Origin: CAWBQO01 sp963790965
GTDB taxonomy: Bacteria; Bacteroidota; Rhodothermia; Rhodothermales; DASSAV01
Direction of reading: 5' to 3'
DNA: 64,000 nucleotides
NCBI GenBank assembly: GCA_963790965.1
Contig: CAWBQO010000001.1
Location: forward strand, 186,001 to 250,000
Each line of letters begins with the position of its first letter. Within the stretch, counting starts at the first letter, position 1. Position numbers and translations under genes: made by a program. Below the pieces are notes generated by a model. That model had not been told where the DNA came from and did no database searches. It worked only from the letters and a program-made list of their open reading frames with translations. Shown here piece after piece: positions 1 through 9,250 of the stretch.

Positions 1-1003
1 GATAGGCGAGATCGTTCCGGACGACGTGCTCCGGAAGGTTTGGGAACCGCGCATGAATTGAGGCGAGATCGGGAAAGACGATCAGAGACGCGAGTGCGAT
101 CAGAATCCAGGGCCAGGGCCGTAAAGCGTAATGTGCAGCGTTGAACAGGAGCGTTGCGGAAACCGCGTTGCGCTCGTCCTTGGCCGAGAGCATACGTTGT
201 ACGATGTATCCACCTCCTCCCGGTTCGGCACCGGGATAATATGCCGCCCACCATTGAACGGCGATCGGGATGATGAACATGGGAACCAGTATGTCCCAGC
301 CCATGGTGTCCAGCGATGGCAGAAAATGCATTCTTAGCTGCACCTCTGGATCTGCGAGCATTTGGTGCAGGCCGCCAACCTCTGGGAGATTGAGGATGTA
401 GATGGCAGCGAAAACGGAACCGAACATCGCTATTGCGAACTGAAAAAGATCCGTCAGCAGGACACCTGTCAGGCCACCGAGTGCACTATAGATCACGGTT
501 ACCGTCGCGGCGACGACGACAGTCTGAAGCGGCGTCAGGCCCAGCATCACCCCGCCGATCTTAATCGCAGCAAGGGTCACCGAGGCCATAATGATGATAT
601 TGAAGAAAATGCCGAGATAGGCAGCCCGAAAGCCCCGGAGAAAGGCAGCCGGTTTCCCGGAATAGCGGATTTCGTAGAACTCGATGTCCGTGAGCACGTC
701 GGAGCGACGCCAGAGCCTCGCGTAGAGGAACACGGTCAGCATGCCGGTCAGGAGGAATGCCCACCATGACCAGTTGCCGACGGCTCCGTTGGTGCGCACC
801 AGGTCGGTCACGAGGTTAGGCGTGTCCGTAGAAAAAGTCGTAGCGACCATGGAGATGCCAAGGAGCCACCATGGCATGTTCCGGTTTCCCAGAAAGTAAG
901 AACTGAAGCTCTTGCCGGCTGACCGCGAAACGGCTACACCGATGAGCAGGGAGACGACGAAGAACGTCCCCATGATCACCCAGTCGATTGTCGTTAGATG
1001 CAT
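1..1003 (-). CDS. Sodium:solute symporter (SSS family), 3' end beyond window
   Basis: Inner-membrane transporter, probably importing a sugar or sugar acid with sodium. The reading frame is open from a start at 1003 to the window edge (about 334 codons). The N-terminus begins MHLTTIDWVIMG and continues with hydrophobic helices; the early stretch SYFLGNRNMPWWLLG followed by a TFSTDTPN segment matches the substrate/sodium-site region at the end of TM1 in SSS proteins, and a later GGLTGVLLTDLFQF segment is also typical of the family. An AGGGAG ribosome-binding site lies directly before the start. It follows two glycosidase-like lipoprotein genes on the same strand, so it is probably the uptake step of this locus. 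The family is certain; the substrate is not. Confidence 0.88.
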   Translation of the reverse strand, partial: MHLTTIDWVIMGTFFVVSLLIGVAVSRSAGKSFSSYFLGNRNMPWWLLGISMVATTFSTDTPNLVTDLVRTNGAVGNWSWWAFLLTGMLTVFLYARLWRRSDVLTDIEFYEIRYSGKPAAFLRGFRAAYLGIFFNIIIMASVTLAAIKIGGVMLGLTPLQTVVVAATVTVIYSALGGLTGVLLTDLFQFAIAMFGSVFAAIYILNLPEVGGLHQMLADPEVQLRMHFLPSLDTMGWDILVPMFIIPIAVQWWAAYYPGAEPGGGGYIVQRMLSAKDERNAVSATLLFNAAHYALRPWPWILIALASLIVFPDLASIHARFPNLPEHVVRNDLAY

Positions 1004-1046
1004 TCTCCCTCTATAAATCCGTAGCGTGCCAGGTGGAACGGTATTG

Positions 1047-3155
1047 TCAATCGCGTCTGGTGAGGCGATACGCCTGTGTGGTGGCGGGTTCGATGTGCCC
1101 GCGCCACGTGAGCGTCGCGCCGTCCAGTGATGCCGTCACAGGTTGATTCTCGATGAGCCGGGTCAAATCAGCGCGGCTCCATCCCAGCGTATTCAGATCG
1201 AGCGTCACCTGGAATTCGGTAGGGCCGGCGTTGCTGAAGTTGCGCAGAGTGAAATAGATAGGTCCTTCACCATTCCCAAACCGCTCCAGCCCGAGCGTAG
1301 CCGGCGACACGCGGGCGAGCGTCACGGGCTGCCATCCTGCGGATGCCACCTCGCGTATGACGGGAACGTACTTCTTGAAGAAGGGCCGACCGATGTTATA
1401 GTGGAACGGACTGTTCCAGTATGGGTCGTCGGAGGCGTTCTCGCTGAAAAAGGACGGATGGAAACCGTAAAAAAGGGCCTCCTCAAAATACCGCGTGTAG
1501 CCCGGATAGGGTGCCTCAACAAAGGGCGGGCTATAAAGCCCTGTGTTTAGGAGCAGCACGATCGGCTTGGTTCCCGCCAAAGCCCGCCGGAAGTGCCACT
1601 TGCGGACGCGAGTGGTGTCGCGCTGAGTATAGTCGATTTCGGACCCGAACAGGTCCATTAAGCCGGCTGTAAACGGAATCCACTCAAATCCATTGCCCAT
1701 AGTTAAGAGGCCGGCCGAGTGCAGTGTATCGGCCACATACCGGCCGAACTCGTACTCAGATGCGTAATTCCAGATGGCAGGGCGAGGCTCCTCCAATGAG
1801 GCGCTGAACGTGAGAGGATAGTCGGCCGTCTCAAAGTGTTCCGTGCGGTAGTTGAGATCGTACATCCACTTAAACTCCCACGAGTCAAAGTAGACGCCGC
1901 TATGGCCGTTTCTGACGGCGGGCCTGACCACGTCATCAAGGGCGTACCGCACTCCTTCCCTCCGCGCAAGCTCGGGGTCGGGGTTGAGCGTGTAACTGAC
2001 ACCATATTCCTCGTCAAACCAGGGAGCCCACATATACCGTATCATCCACTGCCCGCGGGCATCGCGGGTTGAAAGTGCGGCCAGCACCGGATCGGCTTTG
2101 CTGCGCTCTGTTTCAGAAGTATACGTGAGACCCTGAGGAAGGCGACCCTGCTGCAGATCCCATGGTTCGATATAGGGGAACGTGTAGACGCCCGCCGCCT
2201 GCTCGCACACGGCAGTCTCACGCGACGTCGAGCCAGTTTCGAGAAATGCGAAGCCGAAGTCCTGATGCCCCTGAACCGATGACACGTCGATGAAGGGCAT
2301 CCAGATGCCTTCGCGCGCTACACGCTTCGCAAAATGCTCCGGGAAGAGCGCGTAGTATGCTTGCGCCGTGCTCCGGAGGCCCCACGCTGGATCATGGGGA
2401 AACAAGTAGATACTGAAGAAACTCTGGTTCGGAAATTTGGATGTAGCAGGTGAGACTGCTGTGTCGTACTCGAACATAAGCCCCTCTTCCCGCTGCACCT
2501 GCAGGCGGAAGACCTCCGGAAGACCCATGTCAACGCCGATCGAGATGCCGACATTCTCTCTGCTCAGCGCAGCGAACGGGTAGAAGCTCATCTCGCCGGT
2601 ACCGACCGCATTTCCCACGTCCCCATTGCCGAGGGCACCAAACTGTTCGCTGTTAAGGCTGCCTGCCTCGCCAGATGTTGTTTGCGCCGAAACGACGCTC
2701 CGGTAAAGGGTATTTGTATCCAGCGAGACGGCACCATCGAGCTCGCCTTCCCACGACCAGTTGCCGGACTCCATTTGCACGGGCAGTGTGAATCGTAACG
2801 TAAACGCGCCGGGCTGCCGGTCAACGGCTTCAATCCGCCCTGCGAGATGAATCGCGGTCCCGACCGGTGTGGCTTGTACCGTCAGGCGGTATCGATCTCC
2901 GGCTCGGTAGACGAAGGTGTCGTGATCGTTCCCTTCGAAGGAGAGCGTTGCAAAAGCGTCTTCTCCGGCTTGACGCAGAGAGAAGGGCATCGCGGAGCGA
3001 AGCGCCACGGACTGGCCGCCGAGGCGTAGGGCCGTAATCTGCCCATTCGCGCCGATTTCGAAGCCGTCCGATGACGGTCCTTGCGGTGCCCGGCACGCCG
3101 GAAGGAGGGCGACGAGTGCTACTATAAATATCCGGTACCGGGTCATTGGCGTCAC
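1047..3155 (-). CDS. Secreted lipoprotein with glycoside-hydrolase-like C-terminal region
   Basis: A 702-residue lipoprotein. The N-terminus has a short hydrophobic stretch ending in LLPAC with lipidation Cys at residue 21. Residues about 30-260 look like an all-beta domain, as found at the front of many glycosidases. Residues about 280-600 look like a (beta/alpha)8 barrel, with acidic clusters such as YFDSWEFK (about 422-429) and GSEIDYTQRD that could hold catalytic acids. A small beta domain closes the protein. I cannot name the GH family. It lies 14 bp after the GH36-like gene on the same strand, so the two are probably co-transcribed and act on the same glycan at the cell surface. Start codons at residue 1 or 4 are both possible. 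Confidence 0.72.
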   Translation of the reverse strand: MTPMTRYRIFIVALVALLPACRAPQGPSSDGFEIGANGQITALRLGGQSVALRSAMPFSLRQAGEDAFATLSFEGNDHDTFVYRAGDRYRLTVQATPVGTAIHLAGRIEAVDRQPGAFTLRFTLPVQMESGNWSWEGELDGAVSLDTNTLYRSVVSAQTTSGEAGSLNSEQFGALGNGDVGNAVGTGEMSFYPFAALSRENVGISIGVDMGLPEVFRLQVQREEGLMFEYDTAVSPATSKFPNQSFFSIYLFPHDPAWGLRSTAQAYYALFPEHFAKRVAREGIWMPFIDVSSVQGHQDFGFAFLETGSTSRETAVCEQAAGVYTFPYIEPWDLQQGRLPQGLTYTSETERSKADPVLAALSTRDARGQWMIRYMWAPWFDEEYGVSYTLNPDPELARREGVRYALDDVVRPAVRNGHSGVYFDSWEFKWMYDLNYRTEHFETADYPLTFSASLEEPRPAIWNYASEYEFGRYVADTLHSAGLLTMGNGFEWIPFTAGLMDLFGSEIDYTQRDTTRVRKWHFRRALAGTKPIVLLLNTGLYSPPFVEAPYPGYTRYFEEALFYGFHPSFFSENASDDPYWNSPFHYNIGRPFFKKYVPVIREVASAGWQPVTLARVSPATLGLERFGNGEGPIYFTLRNFSNAGPTEFQVTLDLNTLGWSRADLTRLIENQPVTASLDGATLTWRGHIEPATTQAYRLTRRD

Positions 3156-3169
3156 CCTCTTCGACTAAT

Positions 3170-5272
3170 CTATTCCTTCTGATGTACTCGCTCTGCGACT
3201 AGGAGGAGATGCCCGTCGAAGGAGACTTCCATCGTGGCCGTCGGACCTTCCACTACGCCGAGATCGCGGTCTTTCTCGTAATCGCGGACAGCGAACGAGC
3301 CAACACCGAGGCCCCGAAGCTCTATCTTCCCCTGGTACGGAAGCGGCATGCCCGCCGCCTCCCCCTCGCGTTCACCGGCGAAAAACGCATAGTACATCTT
3401 GCCGTCCTTCTCGATGGCATGCGCTTCCGGAACGTCAAAGCCAATGTCATAGAGTTCGCCGCGGTACGTCCCTTCGGCCAAGCGCGTCTCGTCATAGATG
3501 CGGCTCCACTTGGACCAAATCAATTCTCGCATTGCCGTGAGATCGGCTGCTGAGGCGGCCATTGCGCCTAATGGCCAGGTGAATTTGGTGCCGATTACGG
3601 CCCCGACGCCGACCTGCGAAGCAAAATCCTCCTGCGTAGTGGTAAGCTCGACGTGGTCGCCATAATACGGCGTCGATGGCCCCATCAAGCCTTTCAGCGT
3701 CTTTGCTTTCAGACGCACCTGCCACGAGGACGTAGGATCTGAGGCTACTCCCTGCGTCATGAACGGCATTGTATGAAAGCTGTAGGCGGTTCCACATGGG
3801 CAAAGTTCGATCAGCGCGTCGGGGACGTGCGCTGTAGCCGTCTCGTAAATGCCCCGAAAGAATTGCGGCACGGCTTCAACCGATTCCTCTGGGCGGGCGT
3901 GATGGTGAGCGGGGTTGTAACAGGGAGGTGCTGCGTTCAGATGTTGCCCGTCGATCTTGAGACCGTCATATCCCCATGTGCCGAGTATCGTGTCCACGAG
4001 GTCGTTCGTATAGTCCTGAACAGGCTTGTAGGCCGGGCAAAGATAGTAGGAGTCCCACCACGATATGTCGACCGGATTGCCGTTCACGTCGAGCAGCAGG
4101 TATTCGGGGTGCGTTTGGTAGAGGTCCGCATCCGGATGGACGGCCATCGGCGCCCACCACAGCTTGGCGCGGAAACCCTCTTCCTCGACGCGCTTCACGA
4201 AGGCAATCATATCCGCATCGCCGTTTGGGTACTTCTCCGGGTTAAGCTCCCAGTCCCCCACGTTGGTCTGCCAGCCGTCGTCAAGAACGACCCAGTGATA
4301 GCCGAGATCTTTGACCTTTGGCAGCGTACCGTAAACCTGATCCATGGTAAAGCCGCGCTCATATCCCCAGGCGCACCACTGAGGCTCATAAGCATCCGGA
4401 TGGACGGCCGGAAACTGAATGCCCTGAGCGATCATGAGATTGCGGTAGGATTCTAGAGAAGCGAAGTAGTCACCTTTGTGAACACCAACAAAGGTGCGGA
4501 AGGTTGAGAGGGTCTCCCCTGGCGCGAGTGTCACGGCGTGGTCGTAGCGGACCGCAAGCTCCGCATGGTCCGCGTCCGGCATTGTGATTGGCAGCGACAC
4601 GAGCTTCGGTACCAGTTCAACATGCCCGACGGCCACGCCCACGTCCCGCCGCCATAGGTCTACGAGCGGTGTGCCGCCGCCATAGTCGGAGGCGTTCATA
4701 CCGAGGTAATTATCCTGGCTGAACCCCGCATTTACGGGGAGCAGCCAATCGGGGCGGCTGCTATAGGACGCGCTCTGGTACGACCAGAAGGCATCTCCGG
4801 GTTGCTCCGACGCGCTCACGGCGTAGTGGTTGTTCGTCCAACTGTCGATCGTCACGGGCGTGCTGCTGCCGTTCAGGTATTGGACTTTGTAGACAGCCAT
4901 GGCCGGGAATGCATCATAGAGGGTTATCGCTACCCTCTTCGTCAGATCTCCGTGCGTTCCGGTAATAACATACTCCCGGCCGCTGCCGACGCCATCGTTG
5001 ACGTCGGTCATTGTATGGGTCTGTAAGGCGAAGTCCGTGATCGGTTCGCCACCTACGACCAGATATTCAGACGGCTGAAATGGCCCCAGCGGGCGCCTTT
5101 CGCCACCGTCCTTTGCGACAATTCGACTGTGCAGGTTCTGGTCGAAATCAATTCGGAAATCCACACCGTTTACTTCCACGGATCTGGAATCGTCCATGTA
5201 CACCGACTGCTCATGAGCGCAACCGGCGGTAAGGATGATGAAAGCGAGAAAGAAGAGTAGACTCCTGCTCAT
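3170..5272 (-). CDS. GH36-like alpha-galactosidase lipoprotein
   Basis: About 700 residues. I chose the internal Met at 5272 because it gives a clean lipoprotein signal peptide (MSRSLLFFLAFIILTAGC); the longer frame from 5311 adds 13 residues before the signal. An N-terminal beta-sandwich precedes a TIM barrel. The barrel carries VVLDDGWQ (about residue 331) and GLKIDGQ (about 440), matching the GH36/GH27 pattern in which the Asp of the K-x-D motif is the nucleophile. A later GVASDPTSSWQ segment is in the region expected for the acid/base Asp. The family hydrolyses alpha-galactosides, although some members act on other alpha-linked sugars. The protein is probably anchored at the periplasmic or outer-membrane face. 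Confidence 0.85.
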   Translation of the reverse strand: MSRSLLFFLAFIILTAGCAHEQSVYMDDSRSVEVNGVDFRIDFDQNLHSRIVAKDGGERRPLGPFQPSEYLVVGGEPITDFALQTHTMTDVNDGVGSGREYVITGTHGDLTKRVAITLYDAFPAMAVYKVQYLNGSSTPVTIDSWTNNHYAVSASEQPGDAFWSYQSASYSSRPDWLLPVNAGFSQDNYLGMNASDYGGGTPLVDLWRRDVGVAVGHVELVPKLVSLPITMPDADHAELAVRYDHAVTLAPGETLSTFRTFVGVHKGDYFASLESYRNLMIAQGIQFPAVHPDAYEPQWCAWGYERGFTMDQVYGTLPKVKDLGYHWVVLDDGWQTNVGDWELNPEKYPNGDADMIAFVKRVEEEGFRAKLWWAPMAVHPDADLYQTHPEYLLLDVNGNPVDISWWDSYYLCPAYKPVQDYTNDLVDTILGTWGYDGLKIDGQHLNAAPPCYNPAHHHARPEESVEAVPQFFRGIYETATAHVPDALIELCPCGTAYSFHTMPFMTQGVASDPTSSWQVRLKAKTLKGLMGPSTPYYGDHVELTTTQEDFASQVGVGAVIGTKFTWPLGAMAASAADLTAMRELIWSKWSRIYDETRLAEGTYRGELYDIGFDVPEAHAIEKDGKMYYAFFAGEREGEAAGMPLPYQGKIELRGLGVGSFAVRDYEKDRDLGVVEGPTATMEVSFDGHLLLVAERVHQKE

Positions 5273-5311
5273 AATATCGGGGGTGTAGAGGGAGGCCAGG
5301 GTGCCATGCAC

Positions 5312-6082
5312 TTATCTATCGGGCTGTACGATTCTCGCGGGCACTGAGCATCTTGGCCGTGTCGTTATGGTGCACCTTCTGCAGCGCGCCCCCGAGTGGC
5401 CCACTATGTTAGGCTGACAATCCGGTCTCCAGGTGCGCGGGATTACCAAGCCGCAGTTAGTAGAATCCAACACAAAGTATATCCCGCGCGACTCGACAAC
5501 TCGCAGGTTGACGATCAGCCCGAGTTCGCCGGCTTTTCGGGAAACCGGGTCCACCCGACGGCCTTGCGGATAACGGCCAGTGGCATTCACGCGGCCGGAG
5601 ATCAGGCCTTTCCTTCTGTCGCTCGGTTCGCCGATACCGCGCCCGCCCAGGTCGACGCATCGCTCCATGTCGGCGTCGCCCTTAGGGCGGCATTCCGGTT
5701 CAGCGCAGCCCTTCATATCGATTCCGGGCCACGCTTCGCCGGTGCCTCCAGACGCTGAACATGCACCAAAAAGGGCGACCGGAGACGTGTCGGCCGCAGC
5801 AATTTGAATGATTTCTGGCTCTGCGCATATTCCGTTCATCGTGCGCACCCACTTGTTAATCACTGTGGGCTGCTCCGTACAGGCGTGCAAGTGCAAGTCG
5901 ACTACTGGGACGCGCGCCCTTGCCACATCCGCGGCCGAAAGGCGATGCGCGGGCTGTGTACTGTAGTTTGCCGGGAGGAGGCCATCCGCCAGTGACGGCG
6001 CTGGCCGCATGGCGGTCGCCGTCCAGAGCAGTGCAAGGATGCCGACGCCCTCGAGGAGCCGCCGGGCAACCCGGAGCATCAT
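5312..6082 (-). pseudogene. Decayed amidohydrolase-2 family gene
   Basis: Remnant of a metal-dependent amidohydrolase. The frame still reads PVVDLHLHACTE near the N-terminus (HxH metal motif), then GIDMKGCAEPE, RCVDLGGRGIGE and NIVGHSG in family order. Many residues have changed to Cys or Arg. After NIVGHSG the protein jumps straight to a C-terminal family segment, and that segment (LQKVHHNDTAKMLSARE) is in a different frame, ending at a TAG at 5316-5318. About 100 residues, including the YxDxSARY and YGTDMG blocks, are missing. This indicates an internal deletion plus a frameshift. Its start overlaps the stop of the upstream DUF4832-like gene (ATGA). An intact relative is present at 22999-24111. 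Confidence 0.8.
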
Positions 6083-7425
6083 GGCTGCACCTCGATCGAC
6101 GTAAGGGGATAACGGCCGTCACGGTCTCGGCCGGCGTTGGCCAGGTAGATGCCGGGCCGCCCGGTTGCCGGGTCAAGAACGCCCATCCGAACCATGTACC
6201 GGCCTGGAGGAGCGCTTTGCGGGATGACAATTTGGAGAGGAAGGGCGTGCAGGCCAGGTAGCCACTGCCGAATGTCCGCACTCACCGTCTGCAGAAACGT
6301 CTGGCCCGTTTCTCGATTCTGCAATTCGATCTCTACGGGCCAGTCAAAATAGAACGGTGCCACACCGACGTTCTCCAGCGTCAGCGAAACAACCCACGGC
6401 TTGCCTGCACGAGGGGCCGGGGGATGCGTGAGCTCGCGGAGCACAAACCGGTATCCGAGGGTCTTGTGTAGCTTGTCGAGGTTACGCCGGTGCGCTTCGT
6501 CCACCGGAACTATCGCGCCGCCCGCTGGGCCGATCCAGGACCAGTGCGTCTGCCGGATAAAGTCGAGCGTCGATGCAAAGGTCTCCGTCGTCCCCAGCAC
6601 CGCCCCGGCGGCACCGCCGCAGAACTCACCGGTAATAACGGCCTTCTTCCAGGTGTCAGTGAGAATGGCAGGGTCAATGCGGCGGATGCTCGTCAGATAC
6701 CATTCGTTCTCGTCTGGCCGCCCGAGGCAGTCGTTTCGAATGCCCCCGCCGCGCTCAGTGACGTAGCGCGTCGCGAAGTCGTCGTCAAAGGCGATGACCT
6801 TCGGGGTCTTTGGAAAGGCTTTGAAATAGGCGTCGAGGATTTGGCGCTTCGTCTCTTCAGTGCCGGCAAGCTGCTCATTCTCAAAGACGTGCCACTCGCC
6901 CCAGAACCCATAGGATCCGATATCGATCCACCCAAGCCTCGGGTCTGTATCATAACGTGCGCCTAAAGCCGATATAAGGTGCCGGTGTGCTTCGAGGAAT
7001 CGGGGGTCGTCCCAGTCTGGCGCGAGGCCGGGCTTATCGTCAATTTCGTATGGGCGCATTGCAATGCCCTTGTCGATGAGCCACTGAGGCAGGTCAGGCT
7101 CCGCGCCGCCGGGATAGGCTGCGGCAACGCGCAGTCCCGCTCGGGCTCCGTCGGTGCCGTCCGGCCATCCGTCCTCCACGAATGCCCAGTCTATCTCACC
7201 CTCCTCCGGCTCCACGAGTCGCCAGGGCATCGTCGACTTCTGGAGCATCTTTTGGTAAACGGGCGTCTCCGTCCCAGTCCATGGCGCAAAGCCCTTGTAA
7301 GGGTTGGGCAGCACGTCCTGTATTTCCTCAAAGGTGACACGTGCCGCTTCGATCTGTTCATCCTGCGCCGCCGCCGCAAGGGGGAAAAGCAGCAGGGCCA
7401 AGAGAGCGGGAAAACGGGATATCAT
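6079..7425 (-). CDS. Secreted DUF4832-type protein (glycosidase-like)
   Basis: A 448-residue protein with a signal peptide (cleavage near AAAAQ, residue 21). It begins with a VLPNPYKGFAPW segment, continues through a TIM-barrel-like region with WIDIGSYGFWGEWH, and ends with a beta domain starting near YRFVLREL (DUF4832). The GFWGEWH stretch with its Glu resembles beta-galactosidase-like proteins where that acid is catalytic, but no function is established for DUF4832. It has no C-terminal sorting domain, unlike its paralogue at 7445-9160, so it is likely periplasmic or secreted by another route. It sits directly downstream of that paralogue and its stop overlaps the start of the amidohydrolase remnant. 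Confidence 0.75.
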   Translation of the reverse strand: MISRFPALLALLLFPLAAAAQDEQIEAARVTFEEIQDVLPNPYKGFAPWTGTETPVYQKMLQKSTMPWRLVEPEEGEIDWAFVEDGWPDGTDGARAGLRVAAAYPGGAEPDLPQWLIDKGIAMRPYEIDDKPGLAPDWDDPRFLEAHRHLISALGARYDTDPRLGWIDIGSYGFWGEWHVFENEQLAGTEETKRQILDAYFKAFPKTPKVIAFDDDFATRYVTERGGGIRNDCLGRPDENEWYLTSIRRIDPAILTDTWKKAVITGEFCGGAAGAVLGTTETFASTLDFIRQTHWSWIGPAGGAIVPVDEAHRRNLDKLHKTLGYRFVLRELTHPPAPRAGKPWVVSLTLENVGVAPFYFDWPVEIELQNRETGQTFLQTVSADIRQWLPGLHALPLQIVIPQSAPPGRYMVRMGVLDPATGRPGIYLANAGRDRDGRYPLTSIEVQP

Positions 7426-7444
7426 CTTTACGTCCTCTGGCGAT

Positions 7445-9160
7445 CTAAGGCAACAGCGTCATGGACAGGGTAGCCGTAGAACCATCGGAGGTTGCGATCT
7501 GGTAGAAGTACCGTCCGCCCGCGAGGCCCTCGGCGGCAAAACGGGCTTCATGGATTCCGGCCGACTGAGACGCGCTGAGCAAGCGTTGAACGTGCCGACC
7601 GAGCGCGTCGTAAACGTCGAGCGTGACATGGGCTGGTTCTTCAAGTTCGTACTGGATAGTCGCAGCGTTTCGAAACGGGTTTGGCGTACTCTGAAAGAGC
7701 CTCACGCCAACGGAAGCACGTGAGGGCCTCTCGGACGAAAGGGTAGAAGTTCCTTCCTTGACGAACCAATTGCCGCCGGTGTACGCTGCCCCCCCGACCG
7801 AAGCGTCCACCTGAACAACGTGATGAAGGTCGTTCATGCCGGTTTCATTCTCCCAAACTCCTTCGTTTGCCATGCGAATGGCGTACTCAGGACGGTTGTG
7901 CAGCGCCTCCATGGGGTCGGGAAGGAAGAGGTGAAGCGAGTAGTCGCCTTCCGGCATATCGCCAGGGATCCCCAGGTCGAACGCCAGCATTTGCGTTTCG
8001 CCGGCCGTCCAGAAGCGGGGGTCAGACGGCAAGTTCACCTCATACGCCCGTTGCGGATCTGTCTGACTGCGAAGCACCGCCTGCAGGCCCCGGGGATTGT
8101 AGGGAGCGGCGAATCCCTCATTTGCCACATTTAATTCGAAGCGGAACGTGGCTCCCGGCGCAACCGCCGGCGAATACCGGCCTTCATGCATTGCGAACCG
8201 GTAACCGAGGCGGCGCTCGATCTCCGGCATGCAGCCCTCCTGCCGCCAATGGTTCAAGATGCCGGCGTAGTAATCGCTGTTCAGGTACGACCAATGCATC
8301 TGAGCAAGCTCCTTGAGCGCATTCGCGCAGAGATAATACTCGCCCTCCTCCACCGCGCAAGTCTCCCCGCCCATGGGGAGATACCGTGTCTCCTTGTTGA
8401 GATAGTTCTTTTCCCACGTGGGGCTGATCCGGTAGGTGCCAACGTCGTCGTGAGAGGCAAGGAAGCAGTCGTTATGATGTCCGGCGCGTGCCTTGTCAGT
8501 GCCATTGAACGCCTCTTCCGCTGTAAGCGCGGTGCTCGTCTCGAAGATCTGCATTTTCGCCTCCGGATAGCGAATCTGAATGGCCCGCTGCGGTAGGACA
8601 TCCATGAACTTAAAGAGGATGGCCCGCATATTCTCGAGGCGCGTCAGGTTGTTGGTCGACGAATGCCATTCGCCCCATGCTCCGATAAATCCGGCCTGAG
8701 CGACGGCGATGACGTCGTAGTTGCGTTCAAAGACGGGCTGGAGTTGATCGAGATGCCGCAGGACAACTTCGAGCGGCGCGTCCGGCTCTGTCATGCTCCG
8801 GCTATAGCGAATGCGGAGGACGCACTTGACGCCGGCCTCACGCAGCGCGGCAAAATCGCCGTCCATTTTGTCGAGAAGAGACTGCGGCAGATCCTTATCC
8901 CGAAAGGAGGAGATGGTGTATAGCAGCCAAATCAGCGATTGTGCCTGCAAGCGGCCGCTGCGCAGATTTTCCGCTCGGAGAACCGGGGAAGTCGGATAGG
9001 TCTCGACGTAGTCGAAGAACCCGCGCTCAGGATTCGCGAAGTGTTCGTCCGTAGGCGCATAGCTCACCTGTGCAAGCTCGGAAGTCTGCGCCCGAGCCGT
9101 TGTGAATAGCGGCAGGGCCGCCATAAAACAAAACAGAAGCACTAAAGCGCGTATGAGCAT
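7445..9160 (-). CDS. DUF4874/DUF4832 protein with T9SS type A sorting domain
   Basis: A 571-residue secreted protein. A signal peptide (MLIRALVLLFCFMAALPLF, cut near ARAQ) is followed by a DUF4874-like barrel (FANPERGFFDYVET, VAQAGFIGAWGEWH about 155-170) and a DUF4832 beta region (LGYRFAMHEGRYSP). The last 80 residues form a T9SS type A sorting domain: STPNPFRNAATIQYELEEP, then VTLDVYDALGRHVQRLL and AGGRYFYQI. This predicts export through the type 9 system and surface attachment or release. The GAWGEWH motif parallels GFWGEWH in the next gene, so the two are probably divergent duplicates acting on related substrates. The enzymatic activity is unknown. Confidence 0.82.
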   Translation of the reverse strand: MLIRALVLLFCFMAALPLFTTARAQTSELAQVSYAPTDEHFANPERGFFDYVETYPTSPVLRAENLRSGRLQAQSLIWLLYTISSFRDKDLPQSLLDKMDGDFAALREAGVKCVLRIRYSRSMTEPDAPLEVVLRHLDQLQPVFERNYDVIAVAQAGFIGAWGEWHSSTNNLTRLENMRAILFKFMDVLPQRAIQIRYPEAKMQIFETSTALTAEEAFNGTDKARAGHHNDCFLASHDDVGTYRISPTWEKNYLNKETRYLPMGGETCAVEEGEYYLCANALKELAQMHWSYLNSDYYAGILNHWRQEGCMPEIERRLGYRFAMHEGRYSPAVAPGATFRFELNVANEGFAAPYNPRGLQAVLRSQTDPQRAYEVNLPSDPRFWTAGETQMLAFDLGIPGDMPEGDYSLHLFLPDPMEALHNRPEYAIRMANEGVWENETGMNDLHHVVQVDASVGGAAYTGGNWFVKEGTSTLSSERPSRASVGVRLFQSTPNPFRNAATIQYELEEPAHVTLDVYDALGRHVQRLLSASQSAGIHEARFAAEGLAGGRYFYQIATSDGSTATLSMTLLP

Positions 9161-9250
9161 GAAACTGATGTGTTAGCCTGAGAATCAGCCAACGAGGCCG
9201 GGCGGTATCACGGGTGGGCATGACACCGTCCGGCCTACGATGGCGAGTCA

